A stretch of 64,000 nucleotides of DNA from Siphonodentalium dalli (Eukaryota > Mollusca > Scaphopoda > Gadilida > Siphonodentaliidae), in the NCBI GenBank assembly GCA_032622095.1, contig CP136061.1, positions 197,518,935-197,582,934 on the forward strand, in the 5' to 3' direction. The notes under the pieces are model-generated. The model had not been told where the DNA came from, did not search any database, and saw nothing but the letters and a program-made list of their open reading frames with translations. Position numbers and translations under genes: made by a program. Below, in pieces: positions 33,665 through 44,837 of the stretch (within the stretch, counting starts at the first letter, position 1; each line of letters starts with the position of its first letter).

Positions 33665-34064
33665 AGGTACTCAATCCGATCAGACGGTCTCCATATCATC
33701 AAGTTACAACAAGAACCATATTTCTTCCAAATACGCTTTTGTTATCAGAATCGATTCATTACAAAAAAATAATGCTAACCGTTGTCAACTATGGTATAAA
33801 ATTTCCCAAAACGTGTTGGTCGTATTACCACTTGACTTCAGAGTTATCTATCTTCATCCGTAAGTTTGTCTCCTCCGATTTGATAACTCTTTTCTGGGCC
33901 ACAAATAATTACACATTTCGAGAAATAAAAAATTTCTAAAATCTATTTCTGACCACTCTGAGCTTTGAAGGGTGGGATATTCGACTTGAATCGAATATGC
34001 CCCCCCCCCCCCCCCGAAGCCAAAGAAATAGTAATTTGGGACCGTTATTTCGGATTATGCATCT
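33665..34064. mobile_element. TTAA-flanked element, AGGTACTC foldback family (diverged copy)
   Basis: It begins AGGTACTCAATCCGATCAG directly after TTAA (33661-33664) and ends near CGGATTATGCATCT before TTAA (34065-34068). A C-run lies at 34001-34015 in the arm, where the 39629 copy reads ACCCCCGAGGCC. Its right half carries AAGCCAAAGAAATAGTAA. The open frame 33531-33863 crosses its edge and is not a gene. Confidence 0.7.
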
Positions 34065-34711
34065 TTAATTCATGTAAGATTTCTTTTGTGAAAACATCAA
34101 TCGCATGAGAAACACATACATGTTTTGGGATGGAATACATCTGGATATCTTCAATCTAGTACTTCATATTTACAAATGCACTTTAACCCGTAGTATCCCC
34201 ACAGTCCAAGTCAGCGGATCCACCTCTGCCATCGAGTCTGGTGGCACCTATATATACGAACTGTAGTTGTGGGGATTTAACCCCTTTCGTCTCACCCGAG
34301 CATATGGTGTCGATATCGGATTGTGCTTCCGTATTGAACTTGCGACATGCGCTGCTCAAACGCCAAGTCGGTATAAATGAGATATGCTTGATTTTAGAAA
34401 CATTTTTTGTCACGAAAAGGTAACAGCAAAGCTGATTAAATCGTTCAACAAACGCAGCTTGGCCACATAATTAGTTGAAAACACATGTGGCATGCATTCA
34501 ACATATCATGCATATCAATAATCGGTTGACAAAGAATATTAAAATCAACAATTCGATCAGACTCCAAAGGCCAAAAACTTTCCATAAGCGTATATCACAT
34601 ATCACAGGAGCATAGCGCATTCCTTGAAAGCGAGACAGCCATAGCAACTACAAGGTATACCAATGGCACGACGATCTGAAATTTGCATTATTATCCTTGG
34701 GGGTGATACCT
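34065..34711. other. Upstream of gene 2, nothing secure
   Basis: Open frames at 34183-34423 exist on both strands, but neither shows a domain nor a convincing pair of splice sites, so neither is called. Confidence 0.4.
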
Positions 34712-34985
34712 AATTCCATGACATGAATAACCATTTTCTAACTGCACTCACACATTGATTTCGAACAATACGAAATTTTGCCCAGGAAGATAAGGAATTT
34801 TTTAGTTTAGCGATTCTATGTAGTCTATTGCGTTGGCGCATTAGTTTTCTTAGACCACATGTCAGCCAAGGAGGACAGTCTTTTCTTATGCAAACTGTTT
34901 TATTTGGAATAAATTTCATACAAGCATTTTGTAACATTTCTGTCAGTTCGTTGTTAATCTTAGATACGTGAAAATTACTGCAATA
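34712..34985 (-). pseudogene. Minus-strand LINE fragment (endonuclease-RT linker)
   Basis: The minus-strand translation NNELTEMLQNACMKFIPNK, then CPPWLTCGLRKLMRQRNRL and WAKFRIVRNQCVSAVR, matches the usual linker between endonuclease and RT in jockey/CR1/L2-type LINEs: a Pro-Trp-Leu stretch, a basic Arg-Asn-Arg-Leu helix, then an Arg-Asn helix. Neither the endonuclease nor RT motifs remain. The family was judged from the pattern only. Confidence 0.6.
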
Positions 34986-36146
34986 ATTCGATTATACGAT
35001 TCGGTTTCATTGTCGTGTAAAGGTCTACTCGAGTGGAACGAACCAGAAAGTGTGTCAAAACATCATGACTAAAATAAAAACGTTGATACTACATAATAAT
35101 ACAAACCCCAATTCGGCATTACGTTATCATTCCTTCGCCGTTTTCAATGAGCAAATTTGAATGCTGAGATTTATGTTCAATTAGATGTGTACACAATGTT
35201 TCTAAAATATTATGGAATCATATTTCAGATTAGATTCGTAATTCAACGGATCAGTCTCAGATACACACAAAAACACGCGAAAATCATAACTCCCTGAGTG
35301 CTATACGCATGCGTACGAGGTGTGGTATCCTTCCAAAATACCAAATCTAAGCCTTCCCCGTGCATAGTTTGGAAAGATAATTTATTATCTACAGTAAGAC
35401 CATAACTATTTCACAAACGTTATATAGATGAAGAAGGGCAAGTAAAATATTGTTAAGACTGAATGGCCGCATATCGACATGGTGGCAGCGGTATTTGTGG
35501 TGTCTTACCACTTCCCAACTTTAAAAAGAACAGCATTCGGATTTTGGGCAAAATGAAACTCAGCTGATAGTATCCTCGTGATTTAGTTTACAACCAATAT
35601 ATATTTGAAATATAGAGGATTTCTACACTTTTTGTTTGGATATGGGAATTATTTCATGAGTGATGACAACAAAAATGAATTTCCACGATTGGCTCTGCCA
35701 CGTGCAGAAATTATTTTTTTTTGTCACCACGAATGCGATAATTACCATATCCAACTAAAAAGTGTAGATATTCTGTTTATTATATGCTCCGTTTAGTTGG
35801 CCTATGGCTCAACTCGGAAGAAGTGTAAAAAAGGGCAAATATGTACATGTATAACCAACCCCAACCATGGCAATGGACTTGTGCATATAAAATAGTTCCA
35901 TTTTTTCAGACAGATTGGTTTAGGGATAAAGGGGCTAACATCATAATATGTTTAACAAACAAATTTAAGCGTTAACATATTAGTTTTTAATCTGAACAGT
36001 CAGTGGCGACGCGATGTTAACTCATCTAGTACTAGACTGATAACGGTTTTTATCTGATGGAAAAAAATAATACTATTTGATAACTTAGCATATACTACCT
36101 AGTTATATTGGAAATGTGTTTTTTATACTTCATTTGTAAATTGCAG
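34986..36146. other. Gene 2 upstream intron or intergenic DNA
   Basis: No exon or repeat recognised. It ends with a clear acceptor (CATTTGTAAATTGCAG, AG at 36145-36146). Confidence 0.45.
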
Positions 36147-36251
36147 TTACAACAACGACGATGAGTACAACTAGCAATGTGACGATGACTGGTGGCACGC
36201 CAATGTCTACGCCAGACAATTACGGATCTACCTCTGCACAGAACTCAAACG
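36147..36251 (+). CDS. Gene 2 Ser/Thr-rich extracellular exon
   Basis: The 105 bp exon is bounded by TTGCAG and donor GTCAGT, phase 1 at both ends, and encodes TTTMSTTSNVTMTGGT followed by PMSTPDNYGSTSAQNSN. It is rich in Ser and Thr and has one NVT sequon, so it is likely an O-glycosylated juxtamembrane stalk. It is the counterpart of the longer Thr-rich exon at 10158 in gene 1 and, like it, ends in Asn plus a split Gly codon that joins the transmembrane exon in frame. Upstream exons are needed for a signal peptide and any ligand-binding domain; none is secure. Confidence 0.75.
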
Positions 36252-37329
36252 GTCAGTGCAACTCGATCTTATGCAACCACTCAACGTAATATTCACAGTT
36301 TTCGCTTGGAAATAAATAGACCCCAGATTTTACACACGGTTGTGCATTTGTCTCAATTATAATCAATAACAAAATAGCAAACTAATGATATCATTTAAGA
36401 TGGATATTTTCGGGAGAGGGCCCCAGAGGGGCCATCTTAAGTTGTTATCACTTGTCCCCCAATCTCTTGTAAATTGTGTTACAATAAATATGTTTAAACC
36501 ATGTAAGATGGAGATATGTTTTTTATTATTTCCCCTCAGAGCAGTATTGTTTACTTTACTTTAACATATTATATTGTACATGTATATCAATTATATAAAT
36601 GTGCATTGGGACACATGTTTTATAACTTAGTGACGTCCATCGCTCCACACAGACGGTGTAACATACCATTTAAACAAAATGAAAAAGTGGGGGATGTCAC
36701 ACAGTATTGTATATGTATTTTCGTATTGTATAGTCACTGTTACCATTTCTGTTCCACAACGACAGAAACTGATGGATGATGATAGTCCAAATTCAAGTAA
36801 AACTGTCGATATGCGACGATTATATTTATCTCAAGAGGCACCGGTCGGCCCTAATATGAATTAGATCACAATCTCATTGTTACAAACGTTTATGTAGCTA
36901 TTTTTATGGTTTCTACGTGTTTTAGATATGCAAAATTTCATAACGAATATCGGTTGTGCCAATATACAATGTCTATGTGTATGTGTTTATATATGTATAT
37001 ATGTGTATATATACATATATATGCGTGTATATTTATACATATGCATGTATGTTTGTCTATGTGTATGAGTATGTATATGTATGTAAGGGTGTGTATACAA
37101 GTGTGTGTATACATTATATGAGTCAATTTAATTACAGATAATAATCATGTACGTAATATTGATACAACAACTTGGTTTCCAAAAAGAAAATGGAAAACAG
37201 CACTATATATACGGACCATGATGTATACTTATGTAATTTCTTCTTCTTTTTTGTTCTCGGTTCGCTTAGAATCTTTAGATAAGTCTATCAAAATTTTGAT
37301 TGTTCTATTCCGTACATGTTAATGCAATA
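36252..37329. repeat. Gene 2 intron with TATG/CATA microsatellite
   Basis: From 36964 to 37125 the DNA is a degenerate TATG/TATA/TGTG microsatellite; the Tyr/Met/Cys-rich open frames there follow from it. The rest has no recognised feature. Confidence 0.6.
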
Positions 37330-37480
37330 TTGGACCGTAACTGATTATTATATGCATTGTATTCTATCTATGTATACCCTGTGAAGTTCTAATTTGTATA
37401 TAGTGTATATAAGTTTTCTCATGTACCATGTATTATAATGGCTGAGAATAAAGCATTACTTACTTACTTACTTACTTCCC
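37330..37480 (+). mobile_element. 3' end of a LINE or SINE with (TTAC)n tail
   Basis: The segment ends ATGGCTGAGAATAAAGCA followed by five ACTT/TTAC units (37456-37478), a tail of the kind seen on poly-A-less LINEs and their SINEs. No coding part is retained. Confidence 0.5.
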
Positions 37481-37707
37481 CGGTTTTTTCCCTGGCGTGT
37501 TCAATGTCCTCCAGCGCACGGTTGTATATCACGATCAACACACACTCAACGATGATTTCCAGCTAATCCCATTGTGCGCGGTCAATTGTGCTCTAAGACC
37601 ATAAGAATATATCTTTACCAGAATATAAAGAGAGTCCGACTCGATTGATTCTGATAAAGAACTATTCTTATGCTCTAACACTATACATATTCTTCAAATG
37701 CTCTGAA
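37481..37707. other. Intron sequence, nothing recognised
   Basis: No exon or repeat identified between the (TTAC)n tail and the foldback-family copy. Confidence 0.4.
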
Positions 37708-38122
37708 AGGTACTCTGATTCGATGGTCCCCTTATCATCAGATTCGAACAACAACATTTTTTGAAAAGCCACTTCAGTTATCAGAATCGAGTAATTGGCA
37801 AACAAATAATGCTAACCACAGTCAACTATAGTATAAAATTGCCCCAAAACTGTTATTTATCAACATTTTGTTGAACAAACTTTTGCCGGTTTTTAGAGTT
37901 ATCCATCTTCATCCTCAATTTGGTCAGAGAAAGTGTTCTCGTCGACTGTTTACTGGGCCACCTAAAATTATCGGTGGTGAGAAATAATAGATTTCAAACA
38001 GCGATATATGAGCACTCTGATCTTTGATTGGTGGGTTCCTCGACTCGAATCAAGTATGTTCTATACCCGAAGCCAAGGAAATTGTAATTTGCGAGCGTTA
38101 ATTCGGATTATGCATCTCTAAG
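37708..38122. mobile_element. AGGTACTC foldback family, diverged copy in gene 2 intron
   Basis: It starts AGGTACTCTGATTCGATGG and contains TTTAGAGTTATCCATCTTC, TTTGATTGGTGGGTTCCTCG and AAGCCAAGGAAATTGTAA, shared with the other copies. The right end is near CGGATTATGCATCTCTAA. TTAA is not preserved on either side. Confidence 0.6.
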
Positions 38123-39331
38123 ATACTCGATTTGGCAATATCCACTAAAAATTCGATTGTTTATAGGCCTAAGAGCGGAAACGATGTCACAAACAGCTTC
38201 CCGACTTGTCACTAATTTGCCAAGTAATATGTATGGACTGCTTAATAAGGTTCGAAAACTGAATCTCCTCATTGATATATTAAATGCTTGACGTATTTAA
38301 TACAATGAGTTCAGCTGTTATATTCCATGGGAGCGAGAGTTGGTGCTTTGTGTGAACTCAAAGTATAGAGACCATGCATCATAAATTTTGTAAAATAGAT
38401 GAGTCACAAAACTAACTCCAAATCTTTATATTATGTTATCTTTTGTCAAAATGCTCTTTATGATTTGATATTGCTATCAAATTGGATCATCCAGATATAA
38501 TTCACGCTATAGAATTAAGAAATGCAAAAACGGTTCTCAAACTAACGACATTGCGACACACTACTCTTTGGCATTAAGACATCTTCATCTTTGGTACCCA
38601 AGTTTATATTTGTATTGAAACTGATTACTGGTATCCGACTTATTTGACAATATTACCATCTAATATATCGATATAACTTCAGAACAGCAAAACTGCCTAT
38701 ATACATAGAATGCGGAAAATGGAAGAAAATCCGAATGATAATGACAATATGATATGTAATATATGTGGAGAATACTTAATATACGACTATCATTTAGTTA
38801 TTATTTGCATGACATGTGAATGAAATTATATTATTTAACTTATATACCTTTTGCTTGTTTCGCTGTTATGTGTGACTTTGCATTAAATAAATCAACCAGT
38901 GCACAACTTGTGAGTCCAGCAATTTCAATGCACGTATCAATTGTAATCACGATACGCCGTTTTACAGCACATGCCACTATACTTAAAAATAATTATAGTA
39001 AATAAAGGTCCGTCACCCGACCTCATATGCTCACTGGTCGAAGGCTGATTGTGGTGTCATAAATATTCCGCCACCGAATCGGACAAGTATGTTAAGTCAA
39101 TCGTTAAACGTTTTGGCTGTCTTCTCGCGCAACACAATAGTGTATTAAAACGTATGACGAAATATGACGAAAAGGCCAGATGTATTTTTGTGTCCGGCAG
39201 TGTTTAATATTTTATTTTTTTTGGGGGGGGGGGCTGACTTTAGATGTCGGTATTGGAAACGAGTATTTTGTCGTATTCAAGAGTATAATGCATCTCTCCC
39301 ATCTATAGAGTGACTCTGTTAACTTTGACAG
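38123..39331. other. Gene 2 intron, nothing recognised
   Basis: It contains a T-run and G-run at 39205-39235 and otherwise no recognised element. It ends with acceptor AACTTTGACAG (AG at 39330-39331). Confidence 0.45.
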
Positions 39332-39410
39332 GTGCTATCGCAGGGGGTGTGGTCGGTGGTCTGCTTGCTGTGGCTGCTATTGCTGGAGCAATCATTTTCT
39401 TGGTTGTGCG
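39332..39410 (+). CDS. Gene 2 transmembrane exon
   Basis: The 79 bp exon, phase 1 to phase 2, with acceptor TTTGACAG and donor GTGAGC, encodes GAIAGGVVGGLLAVAAIAGA followed by IIFLVVR. It is the direct counterpart of the gene 1 exon at 23136, with the AGG-V-GG glycine pattern, hydrophobic helix and split Arg codon all conserved. The next exon supplies RKRLLKD on the cytoplasmic side. Confidence 0.85.
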
Positions 39411-39628
39411 GTGAGCATATTCCATAGCTGCCAATTGAGTTACCCTTGCTGGAAATGTACCTTACTAAGAGTTCATTTTTTTGCGATTATTCATTTGGTA
39501 TATAGTTTAGAATTCTTGTATGATAAGCACAAGAGAAACACCCGTTCTTCACCCTATCATACATGTAACTGATTGGCGCCAGGGAGAATTTACCGCCATA
39601 TATATGCATGTATAAATTGATTATTTAA

Positions 39629-40102
39629 AGGTACTCAATCCGATCAGACGCTCCTAAATTACTATTTCTTTGGCTTCGGGGGTAAAAAATATTTGATTCT
39701 AGTCGAGGAACCCACCCATCAAAGCTCAGAGTGATTATATATCGATGTTTGAAATATGCTGTTTCTATTGCTTGTGGCCCAATCTTTTCACGGACCACGT
39801 GCTAAAAACTGACAAATTGCGGTTGTAAGATGGATAACTCTAAAATCAAGTGTTTACTGTTAGCAATAATAACCATTTGATTTTATCCATCTTACAACCG
39901 CAATTTGTCCGTCTTTAGCACGTGTCCTCGAAAAGATTGGGCCACAAACAATAGAAACAGCACATTTCAAACATCAATATCTAATCAATCTGAGCTTTGA
40001 TGGGTGGGTTCCTCGACTCGAATCAAATATTTTTTACCCCCGAGGCCAGTGCCGAAGCCAAAGAAATAGTAATTTAGGAGCGTCTGATCGGATTGAGAAC
40101 CT
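39629..40102. mobile_element. Intact TTAA-flanked foldback MITE (AGGTACTC family)
   Basis: The 474 bp element consists almost entirely of two inverted arms of about 220 bp meeting near 39853-39870. It runs from AGGTACTCAATCCGATCAGA to TCTGATCGGATTGAGAACCT with TTAA on both sides (39625-39628 and 40103-40106). Arms share TTGCGGTTGTAAGATGGATA, AAGATTGGGCCACAA and GATGGGTGGGTTCCTCGACT. TTAA plus AGG ends fits Kolobok or piggyBac MITEs. No coding sequence. It sits in the last intron of gene 2, as the other MITE family does in gene 1. Confidence 0.85.
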
Positions 40103-41346
40103 TTAATAATAGTGTAGTGTATGTTATACTGTCACGATCGTATATACAATTTAGAGTATATATTCAGAACCGCACCTGTGTGGCATCAAGTGTTTTTTGT
40201 AATAATTTGAAGGATTAGTTGTTTAACGGAATTCTGAGGCGGTGCATTAATGTAACCAATATATTTTATATTATAATTTATATTTATGGCTAATAATATG
40301 ATCTTGGGGGCGTTATCATATCTGACTATGGTTTTCTTGTAGTAGTCTGTGGGCGCGACAGTAGGTGTATATGGTAGTTTGGTGGAAATAGAACTATGTT
40401 TAGCGTGGGGCAGAAAAGAAGAAAACAGTACGTGGTTGTGCGTTATACATGATGTGCATTTGGGCAGAATGCCATAAACCCTAGAATGATCCAGACCGTT
40501 GCTAACAAATATGCATGCGGAGTATTGCAGTTGTAGTGCGACTACACGCCTGATATATGAAGTTCAGATGCGGCTTCTAGGATGTTCAATGTATATGATT
40601 CATTGAATCTTCCTGTGTCAAGAATGAATTTTTGAAACGGTTTATATATGCGGCGGTTGTAGTTTTTGTTTAGATTGTCATCTCCATAAAGAAACATGTA
40701 ACAAATTTTCAAACATGTTTTGATTTAATATACATCTCAACGTGTCAATCAGGTCGAAACTTGGAATAAACCGATGATAAATTAGTTAGAATTAAAATAT
40801 TAAGTAAGAATTAAAATATTAGGTTAGAGTAAAAATGTGAAGTTAGGATTGTGACCCTAATAACCCTCCATACAAATGGACCATTAACGTGATATAAAAC
40901 ACTCCGATTGGGTGATCAATTAGAAATTGAGATTAATCTTGCTCAAAGTAGTTATTTTTACAAATATTATATCAAAATTATTGATAACACACACCGTCAT
41001 TCCTATATATTAATCAAATGCAGTGACTCTCGGTGGCGAAATCAATTGCGTTTGTTTATCGCCGATAGTTGCGTCCCGAATCAATATGTAAATATTTACA
41101 ATTGAGCATAGTTCCGACAATGTTTTCTATGGAGTGGTACTGTCGATTTGTTTGAAATTTTCGGCGATGGTAGTAGAATGCTACATTCCTCCAGTTGCCT
41201 TAGTGCCTGAACACTAACTTATTTGTTTCACGCACCCGAATAAGCACATATACACTGCCCGTGCCTTATATATATAACATGGTTACTCGATGTCTGCTGG
41301 TAGCCTGATACTAGACAAGTCGTTCATGACTGTATGTTTGTTTCAG
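40103..41346. other. Gene 2 last intron, nothing further recognised
   Basis: AT-rich. A small tandem repeat of TTAGAATTAAAATATTA-type units lies at 40785-40835. It ends at acceptor TGTTTGTTTCAG (AG at 41345-41346). Confidence 0.45.
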
Positions 41347-42088
41347 GAGAAAACGACTACTCAAAGATAGACAGGCGGCTGTTAACTTCCAAATGAACAA
41401 AATGAATAACAACCATACTACATCAGCTGTTACATCGAGCGCTGGCTCGGGGAAGAAAGCAGAATTCAACAAAAAAAATAACCAAAGTACCGAAACCCAG
41501 TATTCTACATGTACAGATGATTCTGATAATTATTCGTACGTATTAGCTGGTAATATCGTTACCAAGCAACCAAAGAGTGCGAACCTCGATAAAGGAGGCT
41601 TCCGTACCTTGGAAGAGTACCCCCTCGCAGCAGTAGTCAAGCCGCTAAGACGTGATGTCACATGTGACGTCAACAATTTCGTCTACGCGAACCAGGATAT
41701 AGAGTGTCAATATGAGCTGGAAACTGAGGCAGCGCAAGTTATTTATACCAATGAATATGGTGAGTACGCAGAAAGGACAGATGCACCAAATTACATCATT
41801 CTGGAACCCGAGCATGCTCAAACGCAACATCGCGAACAAAATGAATCGGATTATTCATTGAGTTCCCACGAGCAAGCCAATCAGGAAGCACCTGGCGCTG
41901 ATCGCTATGGTTACACACACCTTCCCGAGCCAGTCGCTTCACCAAAACCTTCAAAGGCTGACGAATATGACCATATCAGTGGCCAGAAATCTGAGGACAA
42001 CTATGGGTATTCACATACCCCAAAAAGTCATGAACAAGAAGCAACATCAATTGGCGATGAATATTCATATGGGAATTTCGATCGTTGA
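41347..42088 (+). CDS. Gene 2 cytoplasmic tail exon, tyrosine-rich signalling tail
   Basis: It encodes 246 residues ending at TGA 42086-42088. The tail starts RKRLLKDRQAAV and aligns with the gene 1 tail end to end. The most conserved blocks are DSDNYSY, AGNIV-KQPK, KGGF-TL-EY, YELET, ERTD-PNY, YSLSS, ANQEAPGAD, YGY-HLP, ADEY-HISGQ, DNYGYS and DEYSYGNF. YTHL and YDHI keep the exact 14-residue gap seen in gene 1. The NPGY motif near the membrane in gene 1 is missing here. Retention of tyrosines and flanking acidic residues while intervening sequence has diverged suggests selection on phosphotyrosine docking. No kinase or other catalytic domain is present. Function beyond a signalling tail is not claimed. 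Confidence 0.85.
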
Positions 42089-42622
42089 AAATTGTGTACA
42101 ACATCGAACGCCCTACATTATAGTAGTGTTAACTACTTACCTATATCTGTCGTCGTTGAATTACAATATATAGTTATTATTCATGTTAATTGTCTAGCCA
42201 TATCTACCTGTATACTTCCCTCGGGCCAAAAAAGATACGCTGTTTCTGCACATCGACCGACCAAGGAAAAAAAGTGCACGACCCGTAACGTTATTTTGGT
42301 TAATTTAGTTTTTTGAAAACTTGTATTTCGTGTTGTCTCTTGTTGAGTTTCTGGGGCGGGATAATTTATCTACACTGTGTAAAATCGCATTGTTACTAAG
42401 AACGACACTGACACGTTCTTTTGTGCTTTTACTACGTGTTCCGCACGAAGAGAGCTTATTCCCATATTTAAAAGTGAATATGTCATATATCTCTTCACGG
42501 CACCACATCAAACAACAACATATATATGAAACTCGTTTGAAAGCACATTTGTATTTTTACTCCTAAACGCAAAACAAAAACTCACAAGGGTGTGTATTCA
42601 TCAACTTGGTCTACTTTATATA
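42089..42622 (+). other. Gene 2 3' UTR and flank
   Basis: The first bases resemble the gene 1 3' UTR (GTTGAAAATTGTGTACAACATCGAAC). No canonical AATAAA was noticed in the first 500 bp. The open frames here show no domain. Confidence 0.45.
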
Positions 42623-43149
42623 CCAGGGGTCAATACTATGAAGCGTGTTCTTTGTAAGAATCTACAATTGTTTGTAAGAAATAACAATTTATAATTCCGC
42701 TAATACTATGAACCTACGATTACAAACATAAATCACAAATAGTACGTGTTCTTTGTATTTACAAACATCTCCCATGCAATCACAACGAATGTTCGAGTAC
42801 TATGAAAGTTAATTGGAAGTTATAACGTTAAGGAACGTTATTAGAAGGTCTTCCTATTGTGTGTCCAACATAAATTTTCAGCTTTCGCACACTTAACCCG
42901 GATAATATATCTATCTACTTGATACTCCATCGCCCTCAATGTGCTGAGGATTATGTGGAGGTCCAGGTGCTACCACGGCCGAGTAACTTTATAACCATGT
43001 GGTGACTCCAGTAGCGTTCTTTAACGTGCACACACCGAGGCGTGTACACGGGTCAGCCATTAATGTCCGCGCCCGATCGGACAGCGTACTGCACCCACGA
43101 CAACATACCTGGACAATATTAGTGTTGTAATGGGGGGAAGTCGGCATTT

Positions 43150-43311
43150 TGCATTCGGATCTTTATTCAGTTATCTCGAATGAGACTTTTCAGCCTGACA
43201 AACTTGGTATCTGACCGAGTTCTGATTTTTGTCAGAATACCCTGACCAGGTTGCGATCCCCGGTCCGATAGCACGAGAGACCAGTACGCTACCTCTCGGC
43301 CACCGACTTCC
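43150..43311 (-). mobile_element. tRNA-derived SINE-like segment
   Basis: The minus strand reads GGTGGCCGAGAGGTAGCG (A-box-like) followed about 30 bases later by GGGGATCGCAACCTGG (B-box-like, most positions of GGTTCGAATCC matched), the order and spacing of an RNA polymerase III promoter. A non-tRNA body follows to about 43150 and contains GAATAAAGATC. There is no cloverleaf and no long tail, so this is a SINE relic, not a functional tRNA. Confidence 0.5.
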
Positions 43312-44439
43312 CATCTATGACACGCAGGGACGTGGCGACAAGGTGTCGATTCACCCCCTTGTGAAAATGTTTTGTCAGCTGGAAATCTCAAGTACCACCC
43401 ACAGGGACGTCGCGACAAGGGGGTTTGGGTTATGTTTCTCGCCCCCCACCCCCCAAACATTTTGTCAACATGTTCAACAGTTGGAAATTTGATACCTGAA
43501 ACAACATGAATTGGAAATTTTACAACAACAATAGGTTGAACTTGTTCTCTTATTTTGTTTTTCCAACAATTTATTGGAGGGTATGTGTTTGTTTTATAGC
43601 AACATTTGCATATTTACCTCCTTTGTGTCAAAAATTTGGATTGAAATGGCCTATATTTGGAAATTGTCAAACCTTTGTGGGTGTCAGCTTGGATGTGAGG
43701 TAGCAGTATGTGGTCCTTGTAACTACTAAAATTACCCAATTTATTGAAAGTTACAGCGTTAAGGAACTTGTCTAGAAGGTCTATATAGGGTGTCAAACAT
43801 ATATTGTCGATGTTCATACCCTTAAACCAGACCATTTAACCATCTCTGATTCGCAGGGACGTGGCAACCCCCCCCCTTATGAAAATGTTTTATCAATGGA
43901 AATTTCATAAACAGGGACATGGTGATAGTGGTCTTGGGAACACGATGCCTGGCACATTACAGCTGTCTGTTCTTGTGTTAACTTCTTCCAGAAATACTGC
44001 CTTTTTTGGTATTTGGTTAGAGGCATTTCGGTGTTGTTGTCTTGATCAACTATAATTCATAAATGACAAATCAATAAAAGTTACGCGTGTTCCTAATGTG
44101 AGTATTGTTTATCGCTCAAGAATGCATTGCGAGGTAAATGATACTCATGTTCATGGGCGCATTATCCTGTGAGTTTCGATCGTCGACGCGAATGCATTTG
44201 GTCACGGTAAAGGCCACGAATACGAAGATGCAAGCACAATTTTCACAAATGACTACAGCATAAATGCATACAGTGACGTGGCCAGATGGTCTCTTCGGTG
44301 CGCCAACATCGATATCCAACTGTATCCCCACCCCTCAATCAGAAACTTCTATTTCTGTGAAATGTAATTGTTTACCCCGGTTGGCTTCTGATTTTCCAGC
44401 TGTAACATTAAGTTGTCCAACCGCCCCCTTGGGCTGGAC

Positions 44440-44750
44440 ATTTTTACTAAATATGACTAACTTAGTGTTAGTCACAAACATTTTGAGTAACTTTGCACAT
44501 AATTCCGCAACTTACATTTTCGCCTTCCCAGTGACTAAGAAAAGTTATGACTAAATCCTGGCCATTTTGACTAATTAGTCGTTTTGACTCCCAATTTCTT
44601 AGTCGTTATGACTAACATCACCCTAGTAATTTTGACTAATGTTATGCCTCAGTCATGTTGGCTGAACTAAGTTAGTCATCCTGGGGAAAAACGTTTGACT
44701 AACATATTGACTAACATATGTTAGTCATATTGACTAACTTTTGTTATCAG
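44440..44750. repeat. Cluster of TGACTAA / TTAGTCA heptamers
   Basis: By eye at least eleven copies of TGACTAA or its complement TTAGTCA occur in about 300 bp, some as direct palindromes such as TGACTAACATATGTTAGTCA, plus near-matches (TTAGTCG, CAGTCA). The words are separated by non-repetitive sequence, so this is not a simple microsatellite. No coding frame. Confidence 0.75.
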
Positions 44751-44837
44751 CGTAGAAAAATACTCGCCTCTTGATATGTACGATTCCATCGCTATGTGGA
44801 ATTTATAGGCATTTTTTTTATTCAAAGGGTGCATATT

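Noticed and set aside
33531-33863. 110-residue open frame as an exon of gene 2
   Set aside because: Most of it lies inside a TTAA-flanked foldback-family copy.
34183-34423. Overlapping open frames on both strands as a receptor exon
   Set aside because: Neither strand gives a phase-compatible acceptor and donor pair or a recognisable domain.
36906-37141. Tyr/Met/Cys-rich small proteins near 36900-37140
   Set aside because: They are translations of a TATG/TATA microsatellite in several frames and both strands.
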